A stretch of DNA of 12,565 nucleotides from Ramicandelaber brevisporus (Eukaryota; Kickxellomycota; Ramicandelaberales; Ramicandelaberaceae): positions 1-12,565 of the forward strand of contig MU603023.1 in NCBI GenBank assembly GCA_025201865.1, read 5' to 3'. Positions within the stretch are counted from its first letter, which is position 1, and the number at the start of each line of letters is the position of its first letter. A program made the position numbers and the translations under genes. Below, piece by piece: positions 1 through 7,701 of this stretch. The notes under the pieces are model-generated. The model was not told the DNA's origin and did no database searches. It saw only the letters and a list, made by a program, of their open reading frames with translations.

Positions 1-49
1 TCCCTTCCACACTCCCCCAGTCTACCGCAGTCTCTCCACAAACACAGCC

Positions 50-610
50 ATGCAGTTCTCCGTTGCCGCTCTCGCCCTCCTCGCCGCCGTTGCCGTCGCC
101 ACCCCAGGCTACCAAGGCGGCGGTGGCTACTACACCACCCCAGCTTACACCACTCCAGCTTACACCACCACCCAGGCTACTTGCACTACCCCAGCCCCAA
201 CTACTCTGACCCAGTACTGCACCGTTACTGCCACCCAGACCGCCACCGCCACTGCCACCGTCACTGCCACCCAGACTTCCACCTGCACCAAGACCGAGAC
301 TGCTACCACCACCGCCAACTACACCGTCCCAGCCTCGACTGTGACTGCCACCTACAGCTACACCCTCCCAGCTGAGACCCAGACTGTCACTGCCACCGCC
401 ACCGCCACCGCTACCGAGACTCAGACCTGCACCACCACTCTCCCAGCCAACACCGTCACTGCTACCGAGACCAAGGTCTGCACCGTTACTGCCACCCAGA
501 CCGCTACTGCCACTGAGACCAAGGTTTGCACCGTCACTGCCACCGCCACCGTGACCTCCACCTGCGGCAACACTGGCTACCAGACCAAGCCAGCCTACGG
601 CTCTTACTAA
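50..610 (+). CDS. Secreted Thr-rich repetitive (cell-wall type) protein
   Basis: The 186-aa product opens with a signal peptide (hydrophobic core about residues 4-17, likely cleavage near 18-20). The mature part is about 39% Thr, laid out as alternating T-x-T-x strings (TVTATQT, TATATAT). It has seven Cys (45, 57, 79, 127, 144, 160, 172), one N-glycosylation sequon (NYT, 90-92), and Gly/Tyr-rich ends that share a GYQ...PAY pattern. There is no C-terminal hydrophobic tail, so a GPI anchor is unlikely. The unit ETKVCTVTA occurs twice (about 140-149 and 156-165). The ATG has G at -3, and 49 bp of leader precede it. All nine Pro codons are CCA and Thr is ACC or ACT, which suggests very high expression. 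Heavy O-mannosylation and a surface or wall location are inferences from composition. I recognise no named family. Confidence 0.85.
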   Translation: MQFSVAALALLAAVAVATPGYQGGGGYYTTPAYTTPAYTTTQATCTTPAPTTLTQYCTVTATQTATATATVTATQTSTCTKTETATTTANYTVPASTVTATYSYTLPAETQTVTATATATATETQTCTTTLPANTVTATETKVCTVTATQTATATETKVCTVTATATVTSTCGNTGYQTKPAYGSY

Positions 611-1014
611 GCATCTCATCCCTATATTAGATCACCTTATTTATACCCTGTTCAATACTTTTATGTTTATACATTGTCTTCGTTTCATGATATCGACATA
701 ATGACACGAAGTGCTTTTGTCAAGTGTTTTGCCCACGCAGTCAGTCTTTCTTTCCTTTTCCTTTCTTCGACCGACCGATCGAGATGGATGCCACGTTTGA
801 CATGTCGCTTGGTTCGACTAGGATTGATCGCCGGAACTCCTGTTTTCTTTGTTCGTATTCCGCAGGCATTACGTGTCACCATTCTCTCTCGATCTCGCCC
901 GATGCATCACTGCTATAAATATCTGCGTGGGTCACTTGTTCCTGTGTGAGTACAAGTTGTCGTTTCCGCTTCTATCAAACAACTCCTATACCACAGACAA
1001 CTTTCAACATATCA
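611..1014. other. Intergenic region between secreted protein and F-box gene
   Basis: This stretch holds the 3' UTR of the Thr-rich gene and the promoter and leader of the F-box gene. I see no canonical AATAAA on the + strand. A pyrimidine-rich stretch lies at about 745-770 and a strong TATA box at 914-921. Open frames here begin only at TTG or GTG or read as unstructured Arg/Ser/Leu sequence, so no gene is called. Confidence 0.6.
914..921 (+). promoter_or_regulatory. TATA box of the F-box gene
   Basis: A perfect TATAAATA lies 94 bp upstream of the chosen ATG. Initiation about 30 bp downstream would give a leader of roughly 70 nt with no ATG before the start codon. This placement also argues against using the GTG at 946 as a start. 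Confidence 0.55.
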
Positions 1015-2871
1015 ATGGATTCAACCAGCGCGCCATATTCAGAGAAGCAGCAACAGCACCAGCAACAGAGCAGTATGAGCAGTATGAGCAGCACGAGCTC
1101 GTCTTGGTGGGGTCGTCTCAGAAGCGCCGGCGCTGATCTCTCACTCTCTGCCCGTCTTTCTGCTTTGCCCAAGCTCGGCCGCTTGTGGTTCTCCTCCTAT
1201 GGCGCTGGCTCATCTGCTACAAACCCTTTCGCTGACCTCGACCCGAATGAATTGCGAATCACGTCATTGCCGCTCGAGCTCGTTCTGTATACTCTTGAGA
1301 TGATTGACCGACCCAACTTGGTTCCCCTCTTGACCGTATCGCGAGCATTCTTTGAGGTTACTGCTCCATTGGTGTGGCGCAAGGTTGACCACATCAAAGA
1401 GCTGAGTGATATCAAGCCGTTGGAGCGATACGGTGGATTTGTGCATACATTGAGCTTTAACCGTGTGCCAATCAGCGAGCAGAAGTTGGAGATTGCATTG
1501 GAGCATTGTCCGAATTTGAAGACGCTGGAGATTACGGATCAGTCTGGGATATCGGTGCCGCTGGATAGCCCGCTAATGTCACGAGTGCTCAGGCGCATCA
1601 CCACGCTGCAGTATTTGAGCGAATTGACCATCAAGGTTCAAGCAAACCAAGCCAAGCTTTTGGCGCACTGCACTCATGCCTCTCGCCAAGTTGACAATGG
1701 TGATGATGACTATGACAACAGAATTGGTAGTTTGGGAAGCGTTGGGTTGAGAAGCCTCAATTTGAATGTAATTTGGGACCTTGATGTTGATGATCTTATA
1801 GCGGTTATTGAGAGTATGGCTCCAATGCGCTCATTAAGCACAACTCTGCGGATGTTTGGTTACAATCGCGACTACGACAGCTACATTACTCCAGTCATCA
1901 AATCAGTAGTCAAGAACCATGCTCGATCTCTCCAATATCTGGCTTTGCGACCACCAAGTAGCGAGACGGCTGCTCACTATGTGTGGTTGCTGACATCGGG
2001 TCCAGTGTATGAAAATGTGACAGCTCTCAACATCAACAACATGGGATATGCATTCGACAAGGATCCAGTAACATTTATTCCCAGCGATGCCGACTATGCC
2101 GCCGCTGGCATTGAGCCCCCAAGTCGCGGCACACCGTACCACATTTTGTCACGAGTCACTCCTGCAGTGTTCCCCAAGCTGGCCAAGTTTATCATTTCTG
2201 GCAGACGACAGAACACAGCTTCTACTCTTCAGCATCTCTCATGGGTGTTTTTCGAGAACTACTGGCCACATCTTACTTCATTCTCAGCACTTGACTTCCA
2301 TAACTGTGAAGAGATTATGCGAATCATTTCGAACCACAGCAATTTGCGCACAATCTCCCTCGCTGTAAACGGTTCCATGGACTTGGCTCAGCTGCTTACC
2401 AACCACCCACATCTTTCAACTTTGTCTATTGGTAAAATCGACAGTGACCCGCTCATCTTCACGTATGATCCCACCAAGCTGACGAGTGTCCCCAAGCTGC
2501 ACACTCTGTTGCTTCCACCACGCATGGTGATTGACAAGCAGGATCGCACCAACATTTTGACAATGCCAACGCTCCGTAGACTGCGTCTGTCGTATATGTT
2601 TGAGCCTAGCGATATCCCAACTGACTCAAAGCTGGCTATTCGCGAGTACCTTTACGAGGCTAACGGCAACAGCTTCTATTCAAGAACATTGCCGGCTAGA
2701 TCCAGCGCTTACCACACTGAATCCATGGCCATGATGACCGCGTTGCTCTCGAGCTCACCCTATGCAGCCGAAATGTTCTATTCTAATGTTCAGCTGAGTC
2801 GCAGCAATATCAAGACTCTTACTAAAGGCCATCCTAACCTGTACCTCAAGGCTATTGATCGCTTTGAGTAA
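1015..2871 (+). CDS. F-box protein with LRR-like C-terminal region
   Basis: The 618-aa product begins at the first ATG; the frame is open upstream to a GTG at 946 that is not a credible start. A Gln/Ser-rich tail (10-30) and a basic-hydrophobic stretch (31-60) lead to an F-box at about residues 82-124 (LPLELVLYTLEMIDRPNL, then S-R-F-V-W at the usual positions). F-box proteins bind Skp1 and recruit substrates to SCF ubiquitin ligases. The rest shows degenerate leucine-rich segments: CPNLKTLEI (165-173), LRSLNL (245-250), LQYLAL (306-311), HPHLSTLSI (464-472), PKLHTLLL (493-500) and PTLRRLRL (518-525), a substrate-binding solenoid typical of fungal F-box/LRR proteins. An acidic loop (GDDDYDN) sits near 229-235. 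The substrate cannot be inferred. TAF5 follows 131 bp downstream in the same direction, with its own likely promoter. Confidence 0.85.
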   Translation: MDSTSAPYSEKQQQHQQQSSMSSMSSTSSSWWGRLRSAGADLSLSARLSALPKLGRLWFSSYGAGSSATNPFADLDPNELRITSLPLELVLYTLEMIDRPNLVPLLTVSRAFFEVTAPLVWRKVDHIKELSDIKPLERYGGFVHTLSFNRVPISEQKLEIALEHCPNLKTLEITDQSGISVPLDSPLMSRVLRRITTLQYLSELTIKVQANQAKLLAHCTHASRQVDNGDDDYDNRIGSLGSVGLRSLNLNVIWDLDVDDLIAVIESMAPMRSLSTTLRMFGYNRDYDSYITPVIKSVVKNHARSLQYLALRPPSSETAAHYVWLLTSGPVYENVTALNINNMGYAFDKDPVTFIPSDADYAAAGIEPPSRGTPYHILSRVTPAVFPKLAKFIISGRRQNTASTLQHLSWVFFENYWPHLTSFSALDFHNCEEIMRIISNHSNLRTISLAVNGSMDLAQLLTNHPHLSTLSIGKIDSDPLIFTYDPTKLTSVPKLHTLLLPPRMVIDKQDRTNILTMPTLRRLRLSYMFEPSDIPTDSKLAIREYLYEANGNSFYSRTLPARSSAYHTESMAMMTALLSSSPYAAEMFYSNVQLSRSNIKTLTKGHPNLYLKAIDRFE

Positions 2872-2943
2872 ACAACAATAACAACAATAGCAGCATCCAT
2901 CTCATGCCTTCTACACTATCTTTACTGCTCTTCTTACATTCAA

Positions 2944-2985
2944 ATTTTGTTTTTGTTTTTGTTTTTTATTTTATTTTATATTCTG
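2944..2985 (+). promoter_or_regulatory. T-rich promoter/leader tract of TAF5
   Basis: Runs of TTTTTG repeats followed by TTTTATTTTATTTTATATTC lie just before the TAF5 ATG, in the 131-bp gap after the F-box stop. T-rich tracts next to start sites are common in fungal core promoters. A similar T/G tract precedes the ATG at 7702. Confidence 0.4.
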
Positions 2986-3002
2986 GCTTGTTTACTCCAA
3001 CG

Positions 3003-5498
3003 ATGGAGAACACGATGGACATGGACATGGACATGGACCTTGAGGTTGTCGAGACACCGCCAGCGAACGCTGCAGTCTCTGACGACGCTCAGAGCGCGAC
3101 GGATGCCGTACCTGACGCTGGTACAACAGACAAATCAACAGACAAGCCAGCAGCAGCAGCAGACAAATCAACAACAGCAGCGGCAGCAACAGATTCTGCA
3201 GAAGCTGAGCTGCTTATCCGGCAGCTTCTCCAGCGTAAAGGCTTTAGCGAGGCTGAGATCGAGCGACACAGATCTGCTCTGGTTGGCACTCTTGATGCTC
3301 TGGTGTCGCGTCTGGGCAGTGGCAGCAGTGGCAGCAGTGGTGGCGAAACAGCCGAGAGTGCGGCTGAAGAGCCGGACACCGTAGCAACAGCAGACAAACA
3401 ATCATTCTCTTCATCGAGCGATGATGAGACTCCAGTATTCACCATAAGCGCACGCACTGTGATCGCAAAAGCAGCAACTAGCCAGCCTCTCGCTTCAGAT
3501 AAGACAAAAGATGCGGACACCGCTGTCAAGAGCACAGGCAGTATGGGCAGAGTGATGAATGTCAATGCACTGGTCAAGAGCTACTCACAGCTGAATGATT
3601 GGATTGACAGATCATTGGACAGATTCCGTCCAGAGTTAACCACAGTTGCCTATCCTTTATTTGTGCATACATTCTTGGATATCATGGCTTCATCAGATGC
3701 ATTAGGTGGGTTAAGCTCCAAATATGCGCAATCTCAAACACAAACAAATGCAGAAACAGCGGCAGATTTGTGTTTTGAAAAGGCAAAGTTACTCTTGCAG
3801 CAGTTTGGTAGTATTCATGAAGAGCTACATTCAGCCGATATTCGCACATTGCGTGCAATCACGGCGCCGCAGCAAGCAAAGAGCAGTGGGCTGTGCAGAC
3901 TCTATCGGAATAATAGATACACTGTTAGAGTCTCCATTGCAGCGAGACGCCTGTTGGAAGCATTCTTGCAAGATACTAGCTCAGATGAAATGCTGCGTTT
4001 GCTGAATCAGTACATTGACTTTGCACCGGAAGATGATCGCAATGTGGCTGCTTCAGGCGGTGTGAGTGGTGGGCCGATTGATCGTACAGCTGTGAGTGCA
4101 GCATCTCGCAAATATGATGTAGGTATCACTGGGCAGTCTGGCGCACATGTCATCGAGATTAATTCTGCAGCAATCGCGTTGGGTGCACCGCCAAAGCCCA
4201 CCGGACTGGACGAACAACTGACTAAAGTGGCCAAATACATGCCTCAAACGGTGCGCGATACATCTGAAACCGATCTCGATCCATCTGGTTTGCTGGCCGC
4301 ATCTGGCATCGGTCTCTCAAAGCGCGATCGGAGCCAGACTGCAGCTGCTGATGGCGATGGTGGCTCCCTGCCTGTAGATCCGCTGCCTCAGGCTCCACTT
4401 CGCAGCACTGATGTATTGACCGAATTCCAGCGACTACGCGATTTACGGAAACGAGTCAATCTCAGTTCAACAGCACTACCGTCCGTCTGTGCATTCACCG
4501 TCCTCAACACTAGTGGAGCAATGACATGTGCTTCAGCGACTGATGACTTGAGTTTGATGGCCTGCGGCTTCTCGGAATCTTACATCAAGCTGTGGAATCT
4601 GAAGGGCGAGCCATTGCGTGGTGTTCAAGGCAGCACCGGCTTAGTTCCCATCAACATCAACAGCTCATCAGACATGGCAAACCACCGAGATAATTACTCA
4701 TCAGCCACACGCCGTCTCATTGGACATTCTTCCTCGGTCTATGCAGTGAAGTTTAGCTCGGACAAGCGATTCCTGCTGTCGTGCTCTGCCGACCAAACTG
4801 CCCGGCTGTGGTCACTTGATACTTTTACCAATCTAGTGTGCTACAAGGGCCATCTTGGGCCAGTTTGGGATCTGGATGTTAGCCCGGTGGGTCCATACTT
4901 TGTCACTGGCTCGCATGATCGCACCGCGCGCCTGTGGAGCACCGAACACACATATCCTTTGAGAGTGTTTGTGGGACATTCCTCGGACGTCGATTGTGTC
5001 AAGTTCCACCCCAATACCAACTACGTGATCACGGGCTCAAGTGATCGCACAATTCGACTTTGGAGCACTCACAATGGCCAATGCGTGCGCATCTTTACCG
5101 GCCACGACGACGCCATCTCTTGCCTGGCAATTTCTCCAGATGGTCGAATGCTTGCCTCGGCTGCTGAGGACAAGGCTATCATCCTGTGGGACTTGGCTTC
5201 GGGTCGTCAAATCCAGCGCATGACTGGTCACACTCGCTCTATCAACTCGCTGGCGTTCGATGTGGATGGCCGTTTGTTAATGTCTGGCGGTGCAGACAAC
5301 ACTGTGCGATTATGGTCGACCACCTCCACCTCGACATCCAACGGCAGCATCAATGGTCTGAAGCGTAGTCAAGATGGCAAGTCCGTGACTGAATCCCAGA
5401 ACTTGCTCACCACACTACACACCAAAATGACACCCGTGTACTCAACCCAGTTTACGCCACGCAACTTGGGTTACATGATCGGTGCTTACTTAGGTTAA
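3003..5498 (+). CDS. TAF5: TAF5, WD40 subunit of TFIID (and probably SAGA)
   Basis: The 831-aa product has the full TAF5 layout. A Met-Asp repeat and an Ala/Ser/Thr-rich acidic tail (1-65) come first, then a LisH-like helix pair (about 66-97) and a disordered linker. The TAF5 NTD2 helical domain spans about 186-340 (NVNALVKSY, YPLFVHTFLDI, CRLYRNNRY). The C-terminal WD40 propeller runs from about 505 to 831, with clear GH...D...LW blades at 571-604, 613-647, 655-689, 697-731 and 740-772. The end, KMTPVYSTQF...GAYLG, is the typical TAF5 closing blade. TAF5 scaffolds TFIID by holding TAF6/TAF9 histone-fold pairs; in yeast it is also a SAGA subunit. I chose ATG 3003 (A at -3). An upstream in-frame ATG at 2904 has C at -3 and would add a hydrophobic FVFVFVFYF stretch read from T-rich leader, implausible for a nuclear protein. 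No introns. Confidence 0.93.
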   Translation: MENTMDMDMDMDLEVVETPPANAAVSDDAQSATDAVPDAGTTDKSTDKPAAAADKSTTAAAATDSAEAELLIRQLLQRKGFSEAEIERHRSALVGTLDALVSRLGSGSSGSSGGETAESAAEEPDTVATADKQSFSSSSDDETPVFTISARTVIAKAATSQPLASDKTKDADTAVKSTGSMGRVMNVNALVKSYSQLNDWIDRSLDRFRPELTTVAYPLFVHTFLDIMASSDALGGLSSKYAQSQTQTNAETAADLCFEKAKLLLQQFGSIHEELHSADIRTLRAITAPQQAKSSGLCRLYRNNRYTVRVSIAARRLLEAFLQDTSSDEMLRLLNQYIDFAPEDDRNVAASGGVSGGPIDRTAVSAASRKYDVGITGQSGAHVIEINSAAIALGAPPKPTGLDEQLTKVAKYMPQTVRDTSETDLDPSGLLAASGIGLSKRDRSQTAAADGDGGSLPVDPLPQAPLRSTDVLTEFQRLRDLRKRVNLSSTALPSVCAFTVLNTSGAMTCASATDDLSLMACGFSESYIKLWNLKGEPLRGVQGSTGLVPININSSSDMANHRDNYSSATRRLIGHSSSVYAVKFSSDKRFLLSCSADQTARLWSLDTFTNLVCYKGHLGPVWDLDVSPVGPYFVTGSHDRTARLWSTEHTYPLRVFVGHSSDVDCVKFHPNTNYVITGSSDRTIRLWSTHNGQCVRIFTGHDDAISCLAISPDGRMLASAAEDKAIILWDLASGRQIQRMTGHTRSINSLAFDVDGRLLMSGGADNTVRLWSTTSTSTSNGSINGLKRSQDGKSVTESQNLLTTLHTKMTPVYSTQFTPRNLGYMIGAYLG

Positions 5499-5529
5499 AC
5501 TCTAGTTTTAGTCAATATCAACGTTTAAG

Positions 5530-5543
5530 TTTTTTTTAAAAAA
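5530..5543. terminator. T8A6 tract, possible bidirectional 3'-end element
   Basis: Eight T followed by six A lie 32 bp after the TAF5 stop, then A-rich sequence to about 5561. The tract is nearly self-complementary, so it looks alike from both convergent genes. A 3'-end role is inferred from position only. Confidence 0.25.
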
Positions 5544-5603
5544 CAAAAAAGAAAACAAAACATTGAGACGGAAAGAATGTCCTTATTTCATCGGTTCACA
5601 TAG

Positions 5604-5633
5604 AGTTAAGTTATGTTGAGTTAAGTTAAGTTA
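5604..5633. repeat. AGTTA pentanucleotide tandem repeat
   Basis: Six 5-bp units read AGTTA, AGTTA, TGTTG, AGTTA, AGTTA, AGTTA, and a partial seventh (AGTAT) follows. It lies in the shared 3' region of two convergent genes. No function is visible. Confidence 0.8.
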
Positions 5634-5647
5634 AGTATCAAAGATAG

Positions 5648-5674
5648 CTGTTGTTGTTGTTGCTGTTGTTGTTG
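5648..5674. repeat. TTG/CTG trinucleotide run abutting the FPGS stop
   Basis: On the FPGS strand this reads as CAACAA/CAGCAA repeats directly after the TAA stop, so it is the first part of the 3' UTR. A similar CAA-rich run follows the stop of the F-box gene at 2872-2893. Confidence 0.7.
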
Positions 5675-7645
5675 TTAATTGTCGGCAAACGGGTCAACTC
5701 CCAAAGTGGCAATGACACCGCCAGACAAGTGAAGACTGCCAGTCACCAGCACACGAAGGTGTTTGCCAGATTGGAGGTCGCGAATGACTGCAACAGCATC
5801 CTCAATCGTTGGCTTGACAATCATTTCGCAGGATTTACCGGTGTCAGCATTGAGCTGAGTCCACTGGCCTGCAAACTCGTGCTGTGCAGCCAGAGCGGTG
5901 TCGGGATCGTGGTTGTAGCTCTTCTGGTCTTCATTCGACGTGATGTTTGGGCAGAAGACGGCATGCGTGAAGCCGACCTTGTTCTTGATTGTTTCCTTGG
6001 CGAGAGCATCGAGAAGAGTGGCCGAATTGCGACCATAGGCGGCGTTGAACAAGAGCACATTCACAGTGTTGCTGTTGTCACCGCTGGCTGGTTCAGATCC
6101 GACGACGCTGGCAAACCATTTACTGCAAGCCAGCATACTATCGAAAGTGTGTGCACCATCAATGAACCACTCAATGGAAGCGTTTTGCGGATCAACAAGA
6201 CGCTGGGACCGACCTGGCCATTTGGCAGACTCCAGACCATCATGGATAGCTGACTCGACAACATCGTCGGCAGTGCTCAGATTGAGGGTAGGGGCTATTT
6301 TGGAAATCCACTCACGGCATACAGCCACTGCCAACGAAGCATTCTGACGCTGATGGTCACCGGCGATGCCTAGCTTCACATTCTCAAATGCGAGGCTTGA
6401 GGCAAACTTGAGCTCAGTTTGACGCTCGGCAGCACGCTGCTGTAGGACAGGAACACCCTCGGCAGCTTGAGTCGCTGGAGTGAACAATGTTGCACCAGGT
6501 TTGGCAATTCCACCCTTGTTCCAAGCAATTTCCGGGATGGTGTTGCCGAGCACGTTTTGATGGTCGAGACCAAGCGACGAAACAGCGCACACAACAGGAC
6601 GCTGGATGACATTGGTTGAGTCGTACTCACCACCAACTCCAACTTCAAAGATGGCAACATTGACGCCTTCGCGCATAAACACATGGTATGCCAGCATTGT
6701 CAAGAAGCGGAAGTATGTTGGCGTTGGCGGAATAGTTGGCGACGAGATGCCCTCGTCATTTGCCGCGGCGGTAACAGTAGCAGGTGGAGACAGGCCAGAT
6801 AATTCAAGCGGACGTTTCTCGAATACCGGAGCAGGGTCACCAGCACGCTCCATCAATGCATCCCAGCACTCATAAAAGTACTTTGTAAACAGCTCGGACG
6901 ACAGCGGCTTCCCGTCAATTCTGATGCGCTCGCGGGCATGCACCAAATGCGGGGATGTGAACAAACCAGTCCTGATTTTTGGAGTCTTGCTCTCGGTGGC
7001 AGTAGTCGCGTTCGTGGTGGTGGTGGCGCTGGCAGCGTATCTGCGCAAAATCGATTCCACAAATGCACAGGTTGATCCCTTGCCCTTTGTGCCGGTAACG
7101 TGGATGACATTCAGCTGGTTGAATGCAGCCATGTCGGGATATCCGATGCGACGAAAGTACTCGACCATTTCCGGCAGCGATCGCTTGTTTAGGGAGCCGC
7201 CGGAGGCTTTGATTGCGTTCAAGACGGACGCGTTGGTTTGGCACGAGTTGAGGTCCTTCACGGCCGTCTCATACGAGCGTGTCTGCTGCTGCTGTGCTGG
7301 CTGACTCATCTGGCGGTTGATAACGCTGCTAGTTTGAAATGTCGAAGTGCAAATCAACGGAGAATGGCGGCGACAGTGATAGAGGCGGAGGGAGAGGAGT
7401 GAACCTGAAGAGGAAGAGGAGGAAGAAGAGGAAACAAGGGACAAAGCGCGGGAAGGGCGACTACGGCGACAATGATTGTAACAAACTTGCGTAGATATGA
7501 ATGATAATGAGAAGGAGGATGATGGTGATGGGAGCAAGGATAAAGCTGCCCCTGTTGCTGCCGTCTTGGTGAAACTTTTGCTGATCAGCTTGCTTGCAGT
7601 GGTTCTGGATGCCACAGTCCGTGTTGCAAACTTTGCGGAGTACAT
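5675..7645 (-). CDS. Folylpolyglutamate synthase, mitochondrial/cytosolic
   Basis: FPGS adds glutamates to folates using ATP, retaining them in cytosol and mitochondria for one-carbon metabolism. The 656-aa product shows the Mur-ligase/FPGS motifs in order: P-loop VTGTKGKGS (183-191), TGLFTSPHLVHARERIRI (226-243), FEVGVGGEYDSTN (333-345), GLDH (359-362), WNKGGIAKPG (375-384), GDHQRQNA (429-436), WPGR (476-479), IDGAH (495-499) and the eukaryotic tail VLVTGSLHLSGG (632-643). Thr/Ala-rich inserts lie near 205-220 and 285-308. Residues 1-112 are Ser/Arg-rich with no Asp or Glu, a strong mitochondrial presequence. Met113 (ATG 7309-7307) would give a 544-aa form, close to yeast Met7 (about 548 aa). 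I chose ATG 7645 (G at -3) because the codon before it is GTG. No introns. Divergent from the pacifastin-like gene. Confidence 0.93.
   Translation of the reverse strand: MYSAKFATRTVASRTTASKLISKSFTKTAATGAALSLLPSPSSSFSLSFISTQVCYNHCRRSRPSRALSLVSSSSSSSSSGSLLSLRLYHCRRHSPLICTSTFQTSSVINRQMSQPAQQQQTRSYETAVKDLNSCQTNASVLNAIKASGGSLNKRSLPEMVEYFRRIGYPDMAAFNQLNVIHVTGTKGKGSTCAFVESILRRYAASATTTTNATTATESKTPKIRTGLFTSPHLVHARERIRIDGKPLSSELFTKYFYECWDALMERAGDPAPVFEKRPLELSGLSPPATVTAAANDEGISSPTIPPTPTYFRFLTMLAYHVFMREGVNVAIFEVGVGGEYDSTNVIQRPVVCAVSSLGLDHQNVLGNTIPEIAWNKGGIAKPGATLFTPATQAAEGVPVLQQRAAERQTELKFASSLAFENVKLGIAGDHQRQNASLAVAVCREWISKIAPTLNLSTADDVVESAIHDGLESAKWPGRSQRLVDPQNASIEWFIDGAHTFDSMLACSKWFASVVGSEPASGDNSNTVNVLLFNAAYGRNSATLLDALAKETIKNKVGFTHAVFCPNITSNEDQKSYNHDPDTALAAQHEFAGQWTQLNADTGKSCEMIVKPTIEDAVAVIRDLQSGKHLRVLVTGSLHLSGGVIATLGVDPFADN
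7307..7309 (-). promoter_or_regulatory. Probable second (cytosolic) start codon of FPGS
   Basis: This is the second ATG of any frame on the FPGS strand after the first start. It is in frame, and the conserved domain (SYETAVKDL) begins about 11 residues later. Its context is weak (C at -3). Use by leaky scanning or by a shorter transcript is an inference. Confidence 0.5.
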
Positions 7646-7701
7646 CACACTTTTATAACTTTTATTTTTTTGGTTTTCTTTTGTTTTTGCTTTTTACTGA
7701 A
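7646..7701. promoter_or_regulatory. 56-bp divergent promoter with palindromic TTATAA
   Basis: Only 56 bp separate the FPGS ATG (-) from the secreted-protein ATG (+). The palindrome TTATAA at 7653-7658 reads as a TATA element both ways: TATAA on + and TATAAAA on - (7657-7651). It sits 48 bp before the + ATG, a workable distance. On the - strand it is only 6 bp before the FPGS ATG, so initiation about 30 bp downstream would skip that ATG. A T/G-rich tract fills the rest. Confidence 0.5.

Larger units (their letters stand above)
5499..5674. other. Convergent intergenic spacer, TAF5 / FPGS 3' ends
   Basis: The 176 bp between the two stop codons serve both 3' UTRs. They contain a T8A6 tract, an A-rich stretch, an AGTTA tandem repeat and a TTG/CTG trinucleotide run. 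I find no canonical AATAAA on either strand; the T8A6 tract may act as a polyadenylation or termination element in both directions. Confidence 0.6.

Noticed and set aside
50-610. Ice-binding protein reading of the alternating-Thr sequence
   Set aside because: The T-x-T strings recall insect antifreeze proteins, but Cys spacing is irregular and there is no fixed 12- or 13-residue repeat, so I do not call it.
674-949. 91-codon + strand frame in the 611-1014 spacer
   Set aside because: It starts at TTG, has no domain or signal peptide and overlaps the F-box gene's TATA box.
946-996. Possible 51-bp 5' UTR intron (GTGAGT ... CACAG)
   Set aside because: Splice-like ends are present, but the donor would sit about at the expected transcript start for the TATA box at 914, and no convincing branch site is seen.
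946-1014. In-frame N-terminal extension of the F-box protein from 946
   Set aside because: The codon at 946 is GTG, not ATG. The first ATG is at 1015, and the TATA box at 914-921 fits that start.
2904-3002. Upstream in-frame ATG adding 33 hydrophobic residues to TAF5
   Set aside because: The extension is T-rich leader read as FVFVFVFYF; the context is weak (C at -3), and a membrane or export signal does not fit a nuclear TFIID subunit.
3089-3577. 162-codon - strand frame opposite the TAF5 N-terminus
   Set aside because: It is Ala/Ser/Val-rich, as expected from antisense of a low-complexity coding region, with no recognisable domain.
5651-6253. 200-codon + strand frame opposite the FPGS C-terminus
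   Set aside because: It starts at a TTG-repeat Leu run and is antisense to highly conserved FPGS motifs; it is a shadow frame.
7594-7701. Longer start for the pacifastin-like protein
   Set aside because: The frame opens with TTG inside the FPGS coding region (opposite strand) and would bury a good signal peptide that starts at 7702.
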